In this document: one piece after another, positions 1-5,033 of the stretch
Numbering within the stretch: the first letter of the stretch is position 1
Layout of the letters: each line of letters starts with the position of its first letter
Assembly (NCBI GenBank): GCA_900548845.1
Contig: URMI01000077.1
Coordinates: 1 to 5,992 of the forward strand
From: an uncultured Clostridia bacterium
GTDB taxonomy: Bacteria; Bacillota; Clostridia; Christensenellales; Borkfalkiaceae
DNA length: 5,992 nucleotides
Direction: 5' to 3'
Notes under the pieces: generated by a model
What the model was told of the DNA's origin: nothing
What the model saw: the letters and a program-made list of their open reading frames with translations, nothing else
Database searches by the model: none
Position numbers and translations under genes: made by a program

Positions 1-16
1 CGCGGCGCTTATTTAT

Positions 17-51
17 CCCGCAAAGCTTTTGCTTCGCAAAAGCTTTGCGGG
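17..51. repeat. Perfect 16-bp palindrome with 3-nt loop
   Basis: CCCGCAAAGCTTTTGC (17-32) is exactly complementary to 36-51, leaving a TTC loop. It is flanked by T at 16 and AGCCCT at 52-57; the second flank is shared with the hairpin at 130-160. No T-run follows on the plus strand, so a simple terminator role is not supported. Confidence 0.85.
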
Positions 52-65
52 AGCCCTCGTCGCAG

Positions 66-111
66 CGGAGCAAATTTCGCAAGCCGCTGTGTTCCTCGCG
101 GCTTTGCTCCG
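66..111. repeat. Imperfect palindrome with two alternative pairings
   Basis: CGGAGCAAA (66-74) is complementary to TTTGCTCCG (103-111), and an inner AAGCCGC (81-87) is complementary to GCGGCTT (98-104). The two stems share bases 103-104, so they can be full alternatives or combine with a shortened outer stem. No coding or known RNA family is recognised. Confidence 0.6.
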
Positions 112-129
112 ATGCTCGCTGCTCCTCTT

Positions 130-160
130 CCCGAAAAATTCGCTGCGCGACTTTTTCGGG
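130..160. repeat. 31-bp palindromic repeat, copy 1
   Basis: CCCGAAAAA (130-138) pairs with TTTTTCGGG (152-160); inside, TCGC (140-143) pairs with GCGA (147-150) around a TGC loop. The same unit recurs at 173-203 with one base different. It is followed by AGCCCT, the same flank as after the hairpin at 17-51. Confidence 0.85.
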
Positions 161-172
161 AGCCCTGTATAT

Positions 173-203
173 CCCAAAAAATTCGCTGCGCGACTTTTTC
201 GGG
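173..203. repeat. 31-bp palindromic repeat, copy 2
   Basis: This is a direct-orientation copy of the unit at 130-160, starting 43 bp after it. The only difference is A for G at 176, which puts an A opposite C in the outer stem. The other 30 bases, including the TCGC-TGC-GCGA inner hairpin, are identical. Confidence 0.85.
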
Positions 204-224
204 AACGCTTTCTTATAAATCAAA

Positions 225-256
225 TCCCGCGAGGAGGGTTGCCCTCCGCTGCGGGA
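225..256. repeat. Two-tier GC-rich palindrome
   Basis: TCCCGC (225-230) pairs with GCGGGA (251-256), and the inner GGAGGG (233-238) pairs with CCCTCC (242-247) around TTG. Small internal loops separate the tiers. Outer CAAA (221-224) and TTTG (262-265) could extend it. The TCCC...GGGA ends are shared with the other palindromes in this stretch although the inner sequence differs. Confidence 0.75.
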
Positions 257-264
257 CTCAATTT

Positions 265-279
265 GTACCCTACGGGTAC
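265..279. repeat. Small perfect hairpin
   Basis: GTACCC (265-270) and GGGTAC (274-279) enclose a TAC loop. It is the last of the closely packed palindromes before an AT-richer stretch (280-349) in which I see no gene, promoter or RNA. Confidence 0.65.
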
Positions 280-349
280 TTAATGTTCTTAGAATGACAA
301 CAAAGTTCGCGGGCGAAGAAGCAAATTAAAATCAATCAACTCCACCCCT

Positions 350-385
350 CACGGCATTTGTTTTGCGAAGCAAAAGAAATGCGTG
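350..385. terminator. Hairpin just after the pfl operon, possible terminator
   Basis: GCATTTGTTTTGC (354-366) and GCAAAAGAAATGC (370-382) form a stem with one mismatch and a GAA loop; CAC (350-352) and GTG (383-385) extend it past a bulged G. It starts 8 bp after the stop of the glycyl-radical subunit gene. On the minus strand no run of T follows the stem, so it may end transcription weakly or instead protect the 3' end of the mRNA. It may also be a member of the palindromes found further left. Confidence 0.5.
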
Positions 386-392
386 AACTTCA

Positions 393-629
393 TCACATCT
401 TCTCATGGATCGTCCGTGCGATGACGTCGTCCTGCTGCTCCTTGGTGAGCTTGATGAAGTTGACCGCGTACCCGCTCACGCGGACGGTGAGCTGGGGGTA
501 CTTTTCGGGGTGCTTCTGCGCGTCGAGCAGCGTCTCGCGGTTAAACACGTTGACGTTGAGATGATACCCGCCGTCCGCCACATAGGCGTCGAGCATATTG
601 ACAAGGTTTTCCGTCTGCTGATTGCTCAT
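393..629 (-). CDS. Separate glycyl-radical subunit of pyruvate formate-lyase (GrcA-like)
   Basis: This 78-residue protein corresponds to the last ~75 residues of full-length [22 protein letters not shown] (20-38), [19 protein letters not shown] (40-58) and [13 protein letters not shown] (61-73). Gly53 in RVSGYAV is the residue that PflA converts to a radical. In E. coli the same segment is fused to PflB, while the related spare-part protein GrcA/YfiD (about 127 aa) has an extra N-terminal region that is absent here. Because the 686-aa partner has no glycine of its own, this is more likely an obligate subunit than a repair part. Its ATG lies 14 nt after the stop of the large subunit, in another frame, behind a strong AAAGGAGG. 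Together the two proteins total 764 residues, against 760 in E. coli. Being replaceable after oxygen cleavage could be an advantage (inference). Confidence 0.95.
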   Translation of the reverse strand: MSNQQTENLVNMLDAYVADGGYHLNVNVFNRETLLDAQKHPEKYPQLTVRVSGYAVNFIKLTKEQQDDVIARTIHEKM

Positions 630-637
630 AATAAGTT

Positions 638-645
638 CCTCCTTT
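638..645 (-). promoter_or_regulatory. Ribosome binding site of the glycyl-radical subunit, overlapping the pflB stop
   Basis: AAAGGAGG lies 8 nt before the ATG at 629, and its first two bases are the last two bases of the pflB stop TAA. This near-perfect site shows that the small protein is started independently and is probably coupled to termination on the large subunit. It is the main evidence that the split is functional and not a recent nonsense or frameshift mutation. Confidence 0.9.
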
Positions 646-2704
646 AATCTTCGTCTTTGCCGAGCGACTGCGGCGTCACCGAGAAGGTGTTGGAGATGCC
701 GTCGCGGGCGTAGTCGTAGGGAAGCTTGGCGACCGATTCGAGGGAAGCGAGCGCGCCGTGGGAATCTCTCCCGTGCATGGGGTTGGCGCCGGGGGCAAGC
801 GGCTCGCCCGCGCGCCTGCCGTCGGGGGTGTTGCCCGTCTTCTTGCCGTACACCACGTTGGAAGTGATGGTGAGGATGGACATCGTCGGCACCGATCCGC
901 GGTAGGTGTAGCAGGACTTTATTTTATTCATGAACGTCTTGACGATCCACACGGCGAGCTCGTCCGCCCTGTCGTCGTTGTTGCCGTACTTGGGGTAATC
1001 GCCCTCGATCGTAAAGTCGGTGACGATGCCCTCTTCGTTCCTGACGGGATACACTTTCGCGTACCTGATGGCGGAAAGGCTGTCCGCCGCGCACGAGAGC
1101 CCCGCGATGCCCGTTGCGAAGAAGCGGCGCACCTGCACATCGTGCAGCGCCATTTCGAGCGCTTCGTAGCAGTACTTATCGTGCATGTAGTGGATGAGGT
1201 TGAGCGTATTGACGTAGAGGCGGGCGAGCCACTCCATCATCTGCTCGTACTTGCGCATGACCTCGGAAAAATCGAGGGGGCCGTCGCCGAGGATGGGCGC
1301 GTATTCGGGCGAGACCTGCATGGGCTTTCCCGTCTTTTTGTCCTTCATGAGCTCGTCCTTGCCGCCGTTGATGGCGTAAAGCAGGCACTTTGCAAGGTTG
1401 GCACGCGCCCCGAAGAACTGCATATCCTTGCCCACGCGCATGCTCGAAACGCAGCAGGCGATGCAGTAATCGTCCCCCATCTCGGGCCGCATCAGATCGT
1501 CGCTCTCGTATTGGATGGCGCTCGTCTCGATGGAAACTTCGGCGCAGAAGCGCTTGAAGCCTTCGGGGAGCCGTCTCGACCACAGCACCGTGAGGTTGGG
1601 TTCGGGCGCGGGGCCGAGGTTTTTGAGCGTGTGCAGGATGCGGAAGCTGTTCTTCGTGACGAGCGTCCTGCCGTCCACTCCCATGCCGCCGATGGACTCG
1701 GTGACCCAGGTGGGGTCGCCGCTGAACAGTTCGTTGTACTCCCTGATGCGCATGAACTTGACGACGCGCAGCTTCATGACGAAGTGATCGATGAGCTCCT
1801 GCGCCTCGAGCTCGGTGAGCTTCCCTTCGCGGAGGTCGCGCTCGATGTAGATGTCGAGGAAGGTGGAATTGCGGCCGATGCTCATCGCCGCGCCGTTCTG
1901 ATCTTTGACGGCGGCGAGATAGCCGAAGTACAGCCACTGGATGGCCTCCTGCGCGTTCTCGGCGGGGCGGGAGATATCGAAGCCGTACTCCGCCGCCATC
2001 GCTTTGAGCGCCTTCAATGCCTTGACCTGCTCGGCGACTTCCTCGCGGTCGCGGATGCGGTCGGGCGTCATGTCGCCGTCGATGCGGGATTTATCCTCTT
2101 CACGCTTTTGGATGAGGTAGTCGACGCCGTAGAGCGCCACGCGGCGGTAGTCGCCCACGATGCGGCCGCGGCCGTAGGTATCGGGCAGCCCCGTTAAGAT
2201 ATGCGCGGAGCGCGCACGGCGCATCTCGGGGGTATAGGCGTCGTACACGCCGTCGTTGTGCGTCTTTCTGTAATGCGTGAAGATATATTTGACCTCGGGG
2301 TCGATGTGATAGCCGTACATTTCGAGCGCCTCTTCCGCCATGCGGATGCCGCCGAAGGGCTGCAGCGAGCGCTTGAAGGGCATATCCGTCTGGAGTCCCA
2401 CGATCTTTTCGAGCGACTTATCGAAATACCCCGCCTTGTGGCTTGCGACGGTGGAGACGACGGACGTATCGGCGTCGTACACGCCGCCGCGCTCGCGCTC
2501 CTTCTTGCTGTAGTCCATGACGATCTCCCAAAGCTTCTTGGTCGCTTCGGTCGCGGGCGCGAGGAAGGAGCCGTCGCCCTCATACGGGGTGTAGTTGCGC
2601 TGGATGAAATCGCGCACGTCCACTTCGTCATTGCTCCACTTGCCGGGCTCGAAGGAGCGCCATGCTCCCTCGAAGTTCTTCACTAACTGTTCTTTTGCCG
2701 TCAT
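644..2704 (-). CDS. pflB: Pyruvate formate-lyase catalytic subunit lacking the glycyl-radical segment
   Basis: A 686-residue formate C-acetyltransferase catalytic part; the enzyme converts pyruvate and CoA to acetyl-CoA and formate. The active-site pair Cys417-Cys418 lies in [11 protein letters not shown], with a likely CoA/substrate Arg434 in FFGAR and Trp333 in [11 protein letters not shown]. These match the numbering of E. coli PFL (Cys418/Cys419, Arg435, Trp333) within one residue, and the N-terminus ([27 protein letters not shown]) is also complete. The protein stops after [12 protein letters not shown], just where E. coli PFL (760 aa) continues after LGKDDE into its glycyl-radical C-terminus. 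No RVSGYAV motif is present. That segment is the next gene, so the enzyme appears split. GGGAGG precedes the ATG at 2704. The stop TAA is part of the ribosome binding site of the following gene. Alone it should be inactive because it has no radical glycine. Confidence 0.96.
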   Translation of the reverse strand: MTAKEQLVKNFEGAWRSFEPGKWSNDEVDVRDFIQRNYTPYEGDGSFLAPATEATKKLWEIVMDYSKKERERGGVYDADTSVVSTVASHKAGYFDKSLEKIVGLQTDMPFKRSLQPFGGIRMAEEALEMYGYHIDPEVKYIFTHYRKTHNDGVYDAYTPEMRRARSAHILTGLPDTYGRGRIVGDYRRVALYGVDYLIQKREEDKSRIDGDMTPDRIRDREEVAEQVKALKALKAMAAEYGFDISRPAENAQEAIQWLYFGYLAAVKDQNGAAMSIGRNSTFLDIYIERDLREGKLTELEAQELIDHFVMKLRVVKFMRIREYNELFSGDPTWVTESIGGMGVDGRTLVTKNSFRILHTLKNLGPAPEPNLTVLWSRRLPEGFKRFCAEVSIETSAIQYESDDLMRPEMGDDYCIACCVSSMRVGKDMQFFGARANLAKCLLYAINGGKDELMKDKKTGKPMQVSPEYAPILGDGPLDFSEVMRKYEQMMEWLARLYVNTLNLIHYMHDKYCYEALEMALHDVQVRRFFATGIAGLSCAADSLSAIRYAKVYPVRNEEGIVTDFTIEGDYPKYGNNDDRADELAVWIVKTFMNKIKSCYTYRGSVPTMSILTITSNVVYGKKTGNTPDGRRAGEPLAPGANPMHGRDSHGALASLESVAKLPYDYARDGISNTFSVTPQSLGKDED

Positions 2705-2731
2705 GTCGGCCCTCCCGTATCGTACTGCGGG

Positions 2732-3016
2732 TCACTTGGCCCGCGCTTCCTCAAGTTTTGCATCCAGCCAGAGGGAGAGGATCTCCTCCGGCTGATAGCC
2801 CGAACAGCGCGCCGTCACTTCGCCGTCTTTTAAGACGAGCACCGTCGGAACGCGGTCGATCTCGTACTTTCTCACCTCTTCGGCGTTTTCTTCCGTCACT
2901 TCGAGGTGCTTGAGCGGAATACCCCGCTCCGCCGCCAGCCTATTCAGAAGCGGCAGGAGCGAAAAACAGTTCGCGCAGCTCTCGCCGCTCACTTCCAACA
3001 ATTCAATGTTCGCCAT
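2732..3016 (-). CDS. Short thioredoxin-like protein with CANC active site
   Basis: A 94-residue thioredoxin-fold protein, slightly shorter than classical thioredoxin (about 105). The redox motif is Cys14-Ala-Asn-Cys17 instead of the standard CGPC, and the cis-proline loop is present as RVPT with Pro57, followed by LVLKDGEVTARCSGYQPEEI, the usual beta-hairpin and last helix. No signal peptide is seen, so it should be cytoplasmic. ATG at 3016 follows GGAGGG at ideal distance and overlaps the 3' end of pflA by 14 bp, which implies translational coupling; the frame is open further upstream but only within pflA. Its place between the activase and PFL suggests a job in keeping PFL cysteines or the activase reduced, or in protecting the enzyme from oxidative damage. 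That role is inference. The CxxC and cis-Pro make the fold secure; electron donor and target are unknown. Confidence 0.88.
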   Translation of the reverse strand: MANIELLEVSGESCANCFSLLPLLNRLAAERGIPLKHLEVTEENAEEVRKYEIDRVPTVLVLKDGEVTARCSGYQPEEILSLWLDAKLEEARAK

Positions 3017-3755
3017 CTTTCCCTCCGATGCCCCTCGATAAGATCGCGCGGGCGTTCTGGATGCGCTCTTTTTCGGGCGGGCGCACCCCTTCCAAGGGGT
3101 ACTCCATGCCCAGCGCGCGGTATTTTGCAATACCCAGCGTGTGATAGGGCAGCACTTCCACCTTTTCCACCGTCTTCAGACTGTCTATCAATGCTTTGAG
3201 CCGAAGCAGCGCGCCGTCGTCGTCCGTGATGCCGGGCACGAGGACGTGCCTGATCCACATGGGCTTGCCCCGCTCGGAAAGATAGTTGGCAAACGCCCTT
3301 GCGTGCGCCCCCGAACGCCCCGTGAGCGCCCTGTGCGCCTCCTCGTCGATATGCTTGATATCGAGGAGCACCAGATCGGTGACCTTCAGAAGTTCGTCAA
3401 ACGCGCTTTTGTCCGCATTCTCCTCTGCGGGAAAGGGTGCGGCGGAGGTATCGAGGCAGGTATGCACGCCCTTGGCTTTGAGGCGGGAAAAAAGTTCTGT
3501 GAGGAAGAGAAGCTGCAGCATGGGCTCGCCGCCCGTCGCCGTCACGCCGCCCTTGGTGCCGAAATAGCTCTTGTATTTGAGGGCTTCTTTGACGGCGTCT
3601 TCCACAGAAACTTCCCTGCCGCCGCCAACTTGCCAGGTGTCGGGATTGTGGCAGTACTTGCAGCGCATCGGGCAGCCCTGAAAGAAGATGACGAAGCGGA
3701 TGCCCGGACCGTCGACCGTGCCGAATGATTCATAGGAATGGATGCGCCCCGTCAT
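3003..3755 (-). CDS. pflA: Pyruvate formate-lyase-activating enzyme (radical SAM)
   Basis: A 250-residue radical SAM enzyme, close to the usual length of about 246. It transfers a hydrogen abstraction from S-adenosylmethionine to a glycine of PFL, creating the stable glycyl radical needed for catalysis under anaerobic conditions. The N-terminus GRIHSYESFGTVDGPGIRFV is typical. The iron-sulfur motif CPMRCKYC gives Cys28, Cys32 and Cys35 (CX3CX2C). GGEP at 75-78 binds SAM, and LLDIKH plus the VLPYH segment near the end match the family. The ATG at 3755 is chosen because homologues begin there and AAGGAGG stands 10 nt upstream; an upstream in-frame ATG at 3842 would fall inside the terminator hairpin. 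It is the first gene of the operon, an order opposite to the common pflB-pflA one. Its substrate glycine here sits in the separate 78-aa protein encoded at the far end of the operon. Confidence 0.96.
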   Translation of the reverse strand: MTGRIHSYESFGTVDGPGIRFVIFFQGCPMRCKYCHNPDTWQVGGGREVSVEDAVKEALKYKSYFGTKGGVTATGGEPMLQLLFLTELFSRLKAKGVHTCLDTSAAPFPAEENADKSAFDELLKVTDLVLLDIKHIDEEAHRALTGRSGAHARAFANYLSERGKPMWIRHVLVPGITDDDGALLRLKALIDSLKTVEKVEVLPYHTLGIAKYRALGMEYPLEGVRPPEKERIQNARAILSRGIGGKDGEH

Positions 3756-3812
3756 GCCCTTTCGGCCTCCTTGTTTACAGTATGTGCACGCCGCCCTCCC
3801 TGAAATACCCTC

Positions 3813-3856
3813 AAAAAACAGGAAAGGACAGCACCCTACCAAAAGAGGTACTGCCC
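3813..3856 (-). terminator. Riboswitch-controlled intrinsic terminator
   Basis: GGGCAGUACCU (3856-3846) pairs with GGGUGCUGUCC (3836-3826) in a continuous stem of 10-11 bp with a few G-U pairs and a 9-nt loop. The stem is followed by UUUCCUG and then six U residues (3818-3813). The 5' arm is the conserved GGGCAG of the ZTP aptamer, so the terminator and the ligand-bound aptamer exclude each other. This is the usual transcriptional design for this riboswitch class, giving an ON switch when ZTP is high. The following 57 nt up to the pflA start carry its ribosome binding site and nothing else that I recognise. Confidence 0.87.
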
Positions 3857-3924
3857 AGACGAAACGGCTGCTCTGCCCCTACGGTTTCACGCGGTGCTCC
3901 GCCAATTCGTCAGTCGCCGTAAGG
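3851..3924 (-). ncRNA. ZTP riboswitch (pfl motif) aptamer
   Basis: The leader RNA fits the pfl motif, which binds ZTP/ZMP, the signal of 10-formyl-tetrahydrofolate shortage. P1 is CCUUACGG (3924-3917) with CCGUAGGG (3884-3877), 8 bp with one G-U. The junction holds CGACUGACGAA (3916-3906), matching the family's CGACUGGCG. P2 is GCGG-AGCA-CCGC (3902-3891). The conserved 3' end reads CGUCUGGGCAG (3861-3851), against CGCCUGGGCA in the family. The pseudoknot GACG (3911-3908) with CGUC (3861-3858) keeps pairing through an A-U in place of the usual G-C, a compensatory difference supporting the fold. The motif was named for its frequent place upstream of pfl genes, as here. It overlaps the terminator that follows, so ligand binding should favour read-through. 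The assignment is from memory of the consensus, not a covariance search. Confidence 0.85.
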
Positions 3925-3931
3925 TGCTATC

Positions 3932-3960
3932 ACTATAACACAGAACTTGTGTTCTGTCAA
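3932..3960 (-). promoter_or_regulatory. Sigma-70/sigma-A promoter of the pfl operon
   Basis: On the minus strand, TTGACA (3960-3955, perfect -35) is separated by exactly 17 bp from TATAGT (3937-3932, one mismatch to the -10 consensus). Transcription should begin near 3924-3926, immediately at the 5' side of the riboswitch helix P1. No other gene lies between it and pflA, so it drives pflA, the thioredoxin-like gene and both PFL subunit genes. The strength of the match suggests that control is imposed by the overlapping palindrome and by the downstream riboswitch. Confidence 0.88.
3940..3957. promoter_or_regulatory. Palindromic operator in the promoter spacer, LexA-box-like
   Basis: A perfect 7-4-7 inverted repeat, ACAGAAC-ACAA-GTTCTGT on the minus strand, covers the promoter spacer and the last three bases of the -35 box. 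A protein bound here would block RNA polymerase. The core GAAC-N4-GTTC is the known core of Gram-positive LexA (DinR) boxes, although the outer bases of that consensus (CGAAC...GTTYC) are not matched. It could equally be the site of another dimeric repressor. The palindrome and its position are seen directly; the identity of the regulator is inference. Confidence 0.6.
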
Positions 3961-3962
3961 GC

Positions 3963-4014
3963 AAAAAGCACAAGATTTTCCGATGAAAAGATTTTTCACC
4001 ACAAAATCTTGTGC
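3963..4014 (-). terminator. Intrinsic terminator after the MreB-like gene
   Basis: A perfect 12-bp inverted repeat, GCACAAGATTTT (3968-3979) against AAAATCTTGTGC (4003-4014), encloses a second hairpin TGAAAA/TTTTCA (3984-3989 with 3993-3998). On the minus strand the stem is followed directly by five T residues (3967-3963). Placement about 30 bp after the stop of the MreB-like gene fits termination of the Ppx-maf-MreB-like operon. It also insulates the next promoter, whose -35 box begins only two bases further on. Confidence 0.85.
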
Positions 4015-4046
4015 CAGCCGAGGGAAATTTCCACTACATATCCACG

Positions 4047-5033
4047 TTATTCCAGACGGATGCGGCGAAGCAGCGCGGCGTTGCCCACGGCTCTGCCGCC
4101 GCCTAAGACGACCGCCATCTGCGGATCGCCCGAAAGGTGTGCTTCCATCTGCAGCTTTTTCGACATATACTCCGCGAGCCCCGCGATGTTGCACACGCCG
4201 CCCGAGAGATACAGCCCGTTTTTGAGCATCGCCGCCGAAACTTCCGCGGGAAGCTTTTTTAAGACGAGGTCGGCGTATTCCGCGATCTTATCGATATACA
4301 CCTTGATGGGGAAGACGATATCCGCCGAAGAGACGGAGACGGAGCGCGGACGGCCCGACTTGATGTCGCGCCCGTTGATGATGGTGCTCTGGTTGTCGTC
4401 CTCGATGAGGCTGCCCACCGTGTTTTTGAGCTTTTCGCTCGTCAGCGCGCCGATCTTTAAGGAGAAGGTATCGGCGATATGGTCGATGATGTGCACGTCC
4501 ATATTGCTGCCGCCCACGTTCATGGAGAGCCCCGCGATGATGCCGTCGAGCGAGAACGCCGCGATGGACGTGACGCCCGCGCCGATGTCGATGGCGAAGA
4601 CGGGGTTGCTCTCGGAAAGGGGCACATCCTGACCGAGCACGCTCAGAAAGGGCGTTTCCGCAAAGTTGACCCTGCCGATGCCCGCCGCCTTTGCGACGCG
4701 GTACACCTTCTCGCGCGATTCCACCTTATACCCGCAGGGCACGCAGAAGAGCGCTTCGACGGACGTTCCGCGTTTGACCACCTTGCGGAGGAAATATTCG
4801 AGCAGCGCCCCCGCGAGCCGTTCGGAGACGATCTCCCCCTCATACACGGGGAAGCAGACGTCCGTCTGTTCGGCGGTCTTGCCGAGGAGCCGCTTGGCTT
4901 CATTCCCGAAGGCGCGAATTTCGCCCGTATCCTTCTGCACGGTGACCGCAGTCGCCTCGGCGAGCACGATGCCGCTGCCTAATTTGTAGATCTTCGTCAC
5001 CGAAGTGCCGAAGTCGATCGCAAGTTTTATCAT
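4047..5033 (-). CDS. MreB-like actin-family ATPase (divergent)
   Basis: The 328-residue product has the actin/Hsp70 nucleotide-binding layout of MreB/Mbl proteins, which polymerise under the membrane and guide cell-wall synthesis. Visible motifs are phosphate-1 loop DFGTSVTKIY (7-16), GNEAKRLLGKT (43-52), CVPCGYKVESREKV (97-110, like the MreB CVP-G segment), AETPFLS (125-131, keeping a Glu at the likely catalytic position), phosphate-2 DIGAGVTSIAAF (149-160), NVGGSNMDVHII (172-183), GRDIKSGRP (221-229) and the adenosine motif LSGGVCNIAGL (276-286). Several motifs depart from classical MreB: DFGTSVTK replaces DLGTANT, and DIGAGVT replaces DIGGGTT. It is therefore probably a paralogue (Mbl/MreBH-like) or a lineage-specific form. 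AAGGAG sits 8 nt before the ATG. It is coupled to maf, a neighbour seen in many Bacillota, but mreC and mreD do not follow: the gene ends at a terminator. A plasmid-type ParM is less likely given the GRD and GG-MD segments. Confidence 0.85.
   Translation of the reverse strand: MIKLAIDFGTSVTKIYKLGSGIVLAEATAVTVQKDTGEIRAFGNEAKRLLGKTAEQTDVCFPVYEGEIVSERLAGALLEYFLRKVVKRGTSVEALFCVPCGYKVESREKVYRVAKAAGIGRVNFAETPFLSVLGQDVPLSESNPVFAIDIGAGVTSIAAFSLDGIIAGLSMNVGGSNMDVHIIDHIADTFSLKIGALTSEKLKNTVGSLIEDDNQSTIINGRDIKSGRPRSVSVSSADIVFPIKVYIDKIAEYADLVLKKLPAEVSAAMLKNGLYLSGGVCNIAGLAEYMSKKLQMEAHLSGDPQMAVVLGGGRAVGNAALLRRIRLE

Noticed and set aside
17..279. A CRISPR array.
   Set aside because: Only two units are true copies, and each unit is itself a full palindrome. 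There is no regular repeat-spacer pattern and no cas gene in the window.
393..629. The small protein as a simple GrcA/YfiD spare part.
   Set aside because: It lacks the N-terminal extension of GrcA, and the neighbouring PFL has no radical glycine that could be repaired. It is a missing part more than a spare one, although it could additionally serve another PFL elsewhere in the genome.
629..646. The PFL split as a nonsense or frameshift mutation (pseudogene).
   Set aside because: The two parts have separate stop and start codons in different frames, a near-perfect ribosome binding site in the 14-bp gap, and no residues lost relative to full-length PFL. A random lesion would not supply these.
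758..2197. A long open frame on the plus strand opposite pflB.
   Set aside because: It lies wholly antisense to a certain gene. Long antisense frames are common where GC-rich codons suppress stops, and the product (rich in Val, His, Asp, Ala) shows no recognisable domain.
3756..3842. A longer pflA starting at the ATG at 3842.
   Set aside because: The extra 29 codons would run through the terminator hairpin and its U-run and match nothing in the family, while ATG 3755 has a good ribosome binding site and the standard N-terminus.
3813..3924. Other leader RNAs (T-box, TPP, FMN, THF riboswitch).
   Set aside because: None of their conserved elements are seen, while the CGACUG junction and CUGGGCAG end with a pseudoknot fit the ZTP class specifically.
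3742..4632. A plus-strand open frame spanning the pfl control region and the MreB-like gene.
   Set aside because: It crosses two terminators, a promoter and a riboswitch on the other strand and is antisense to the MreB-like gene; no domain or good start is seen.
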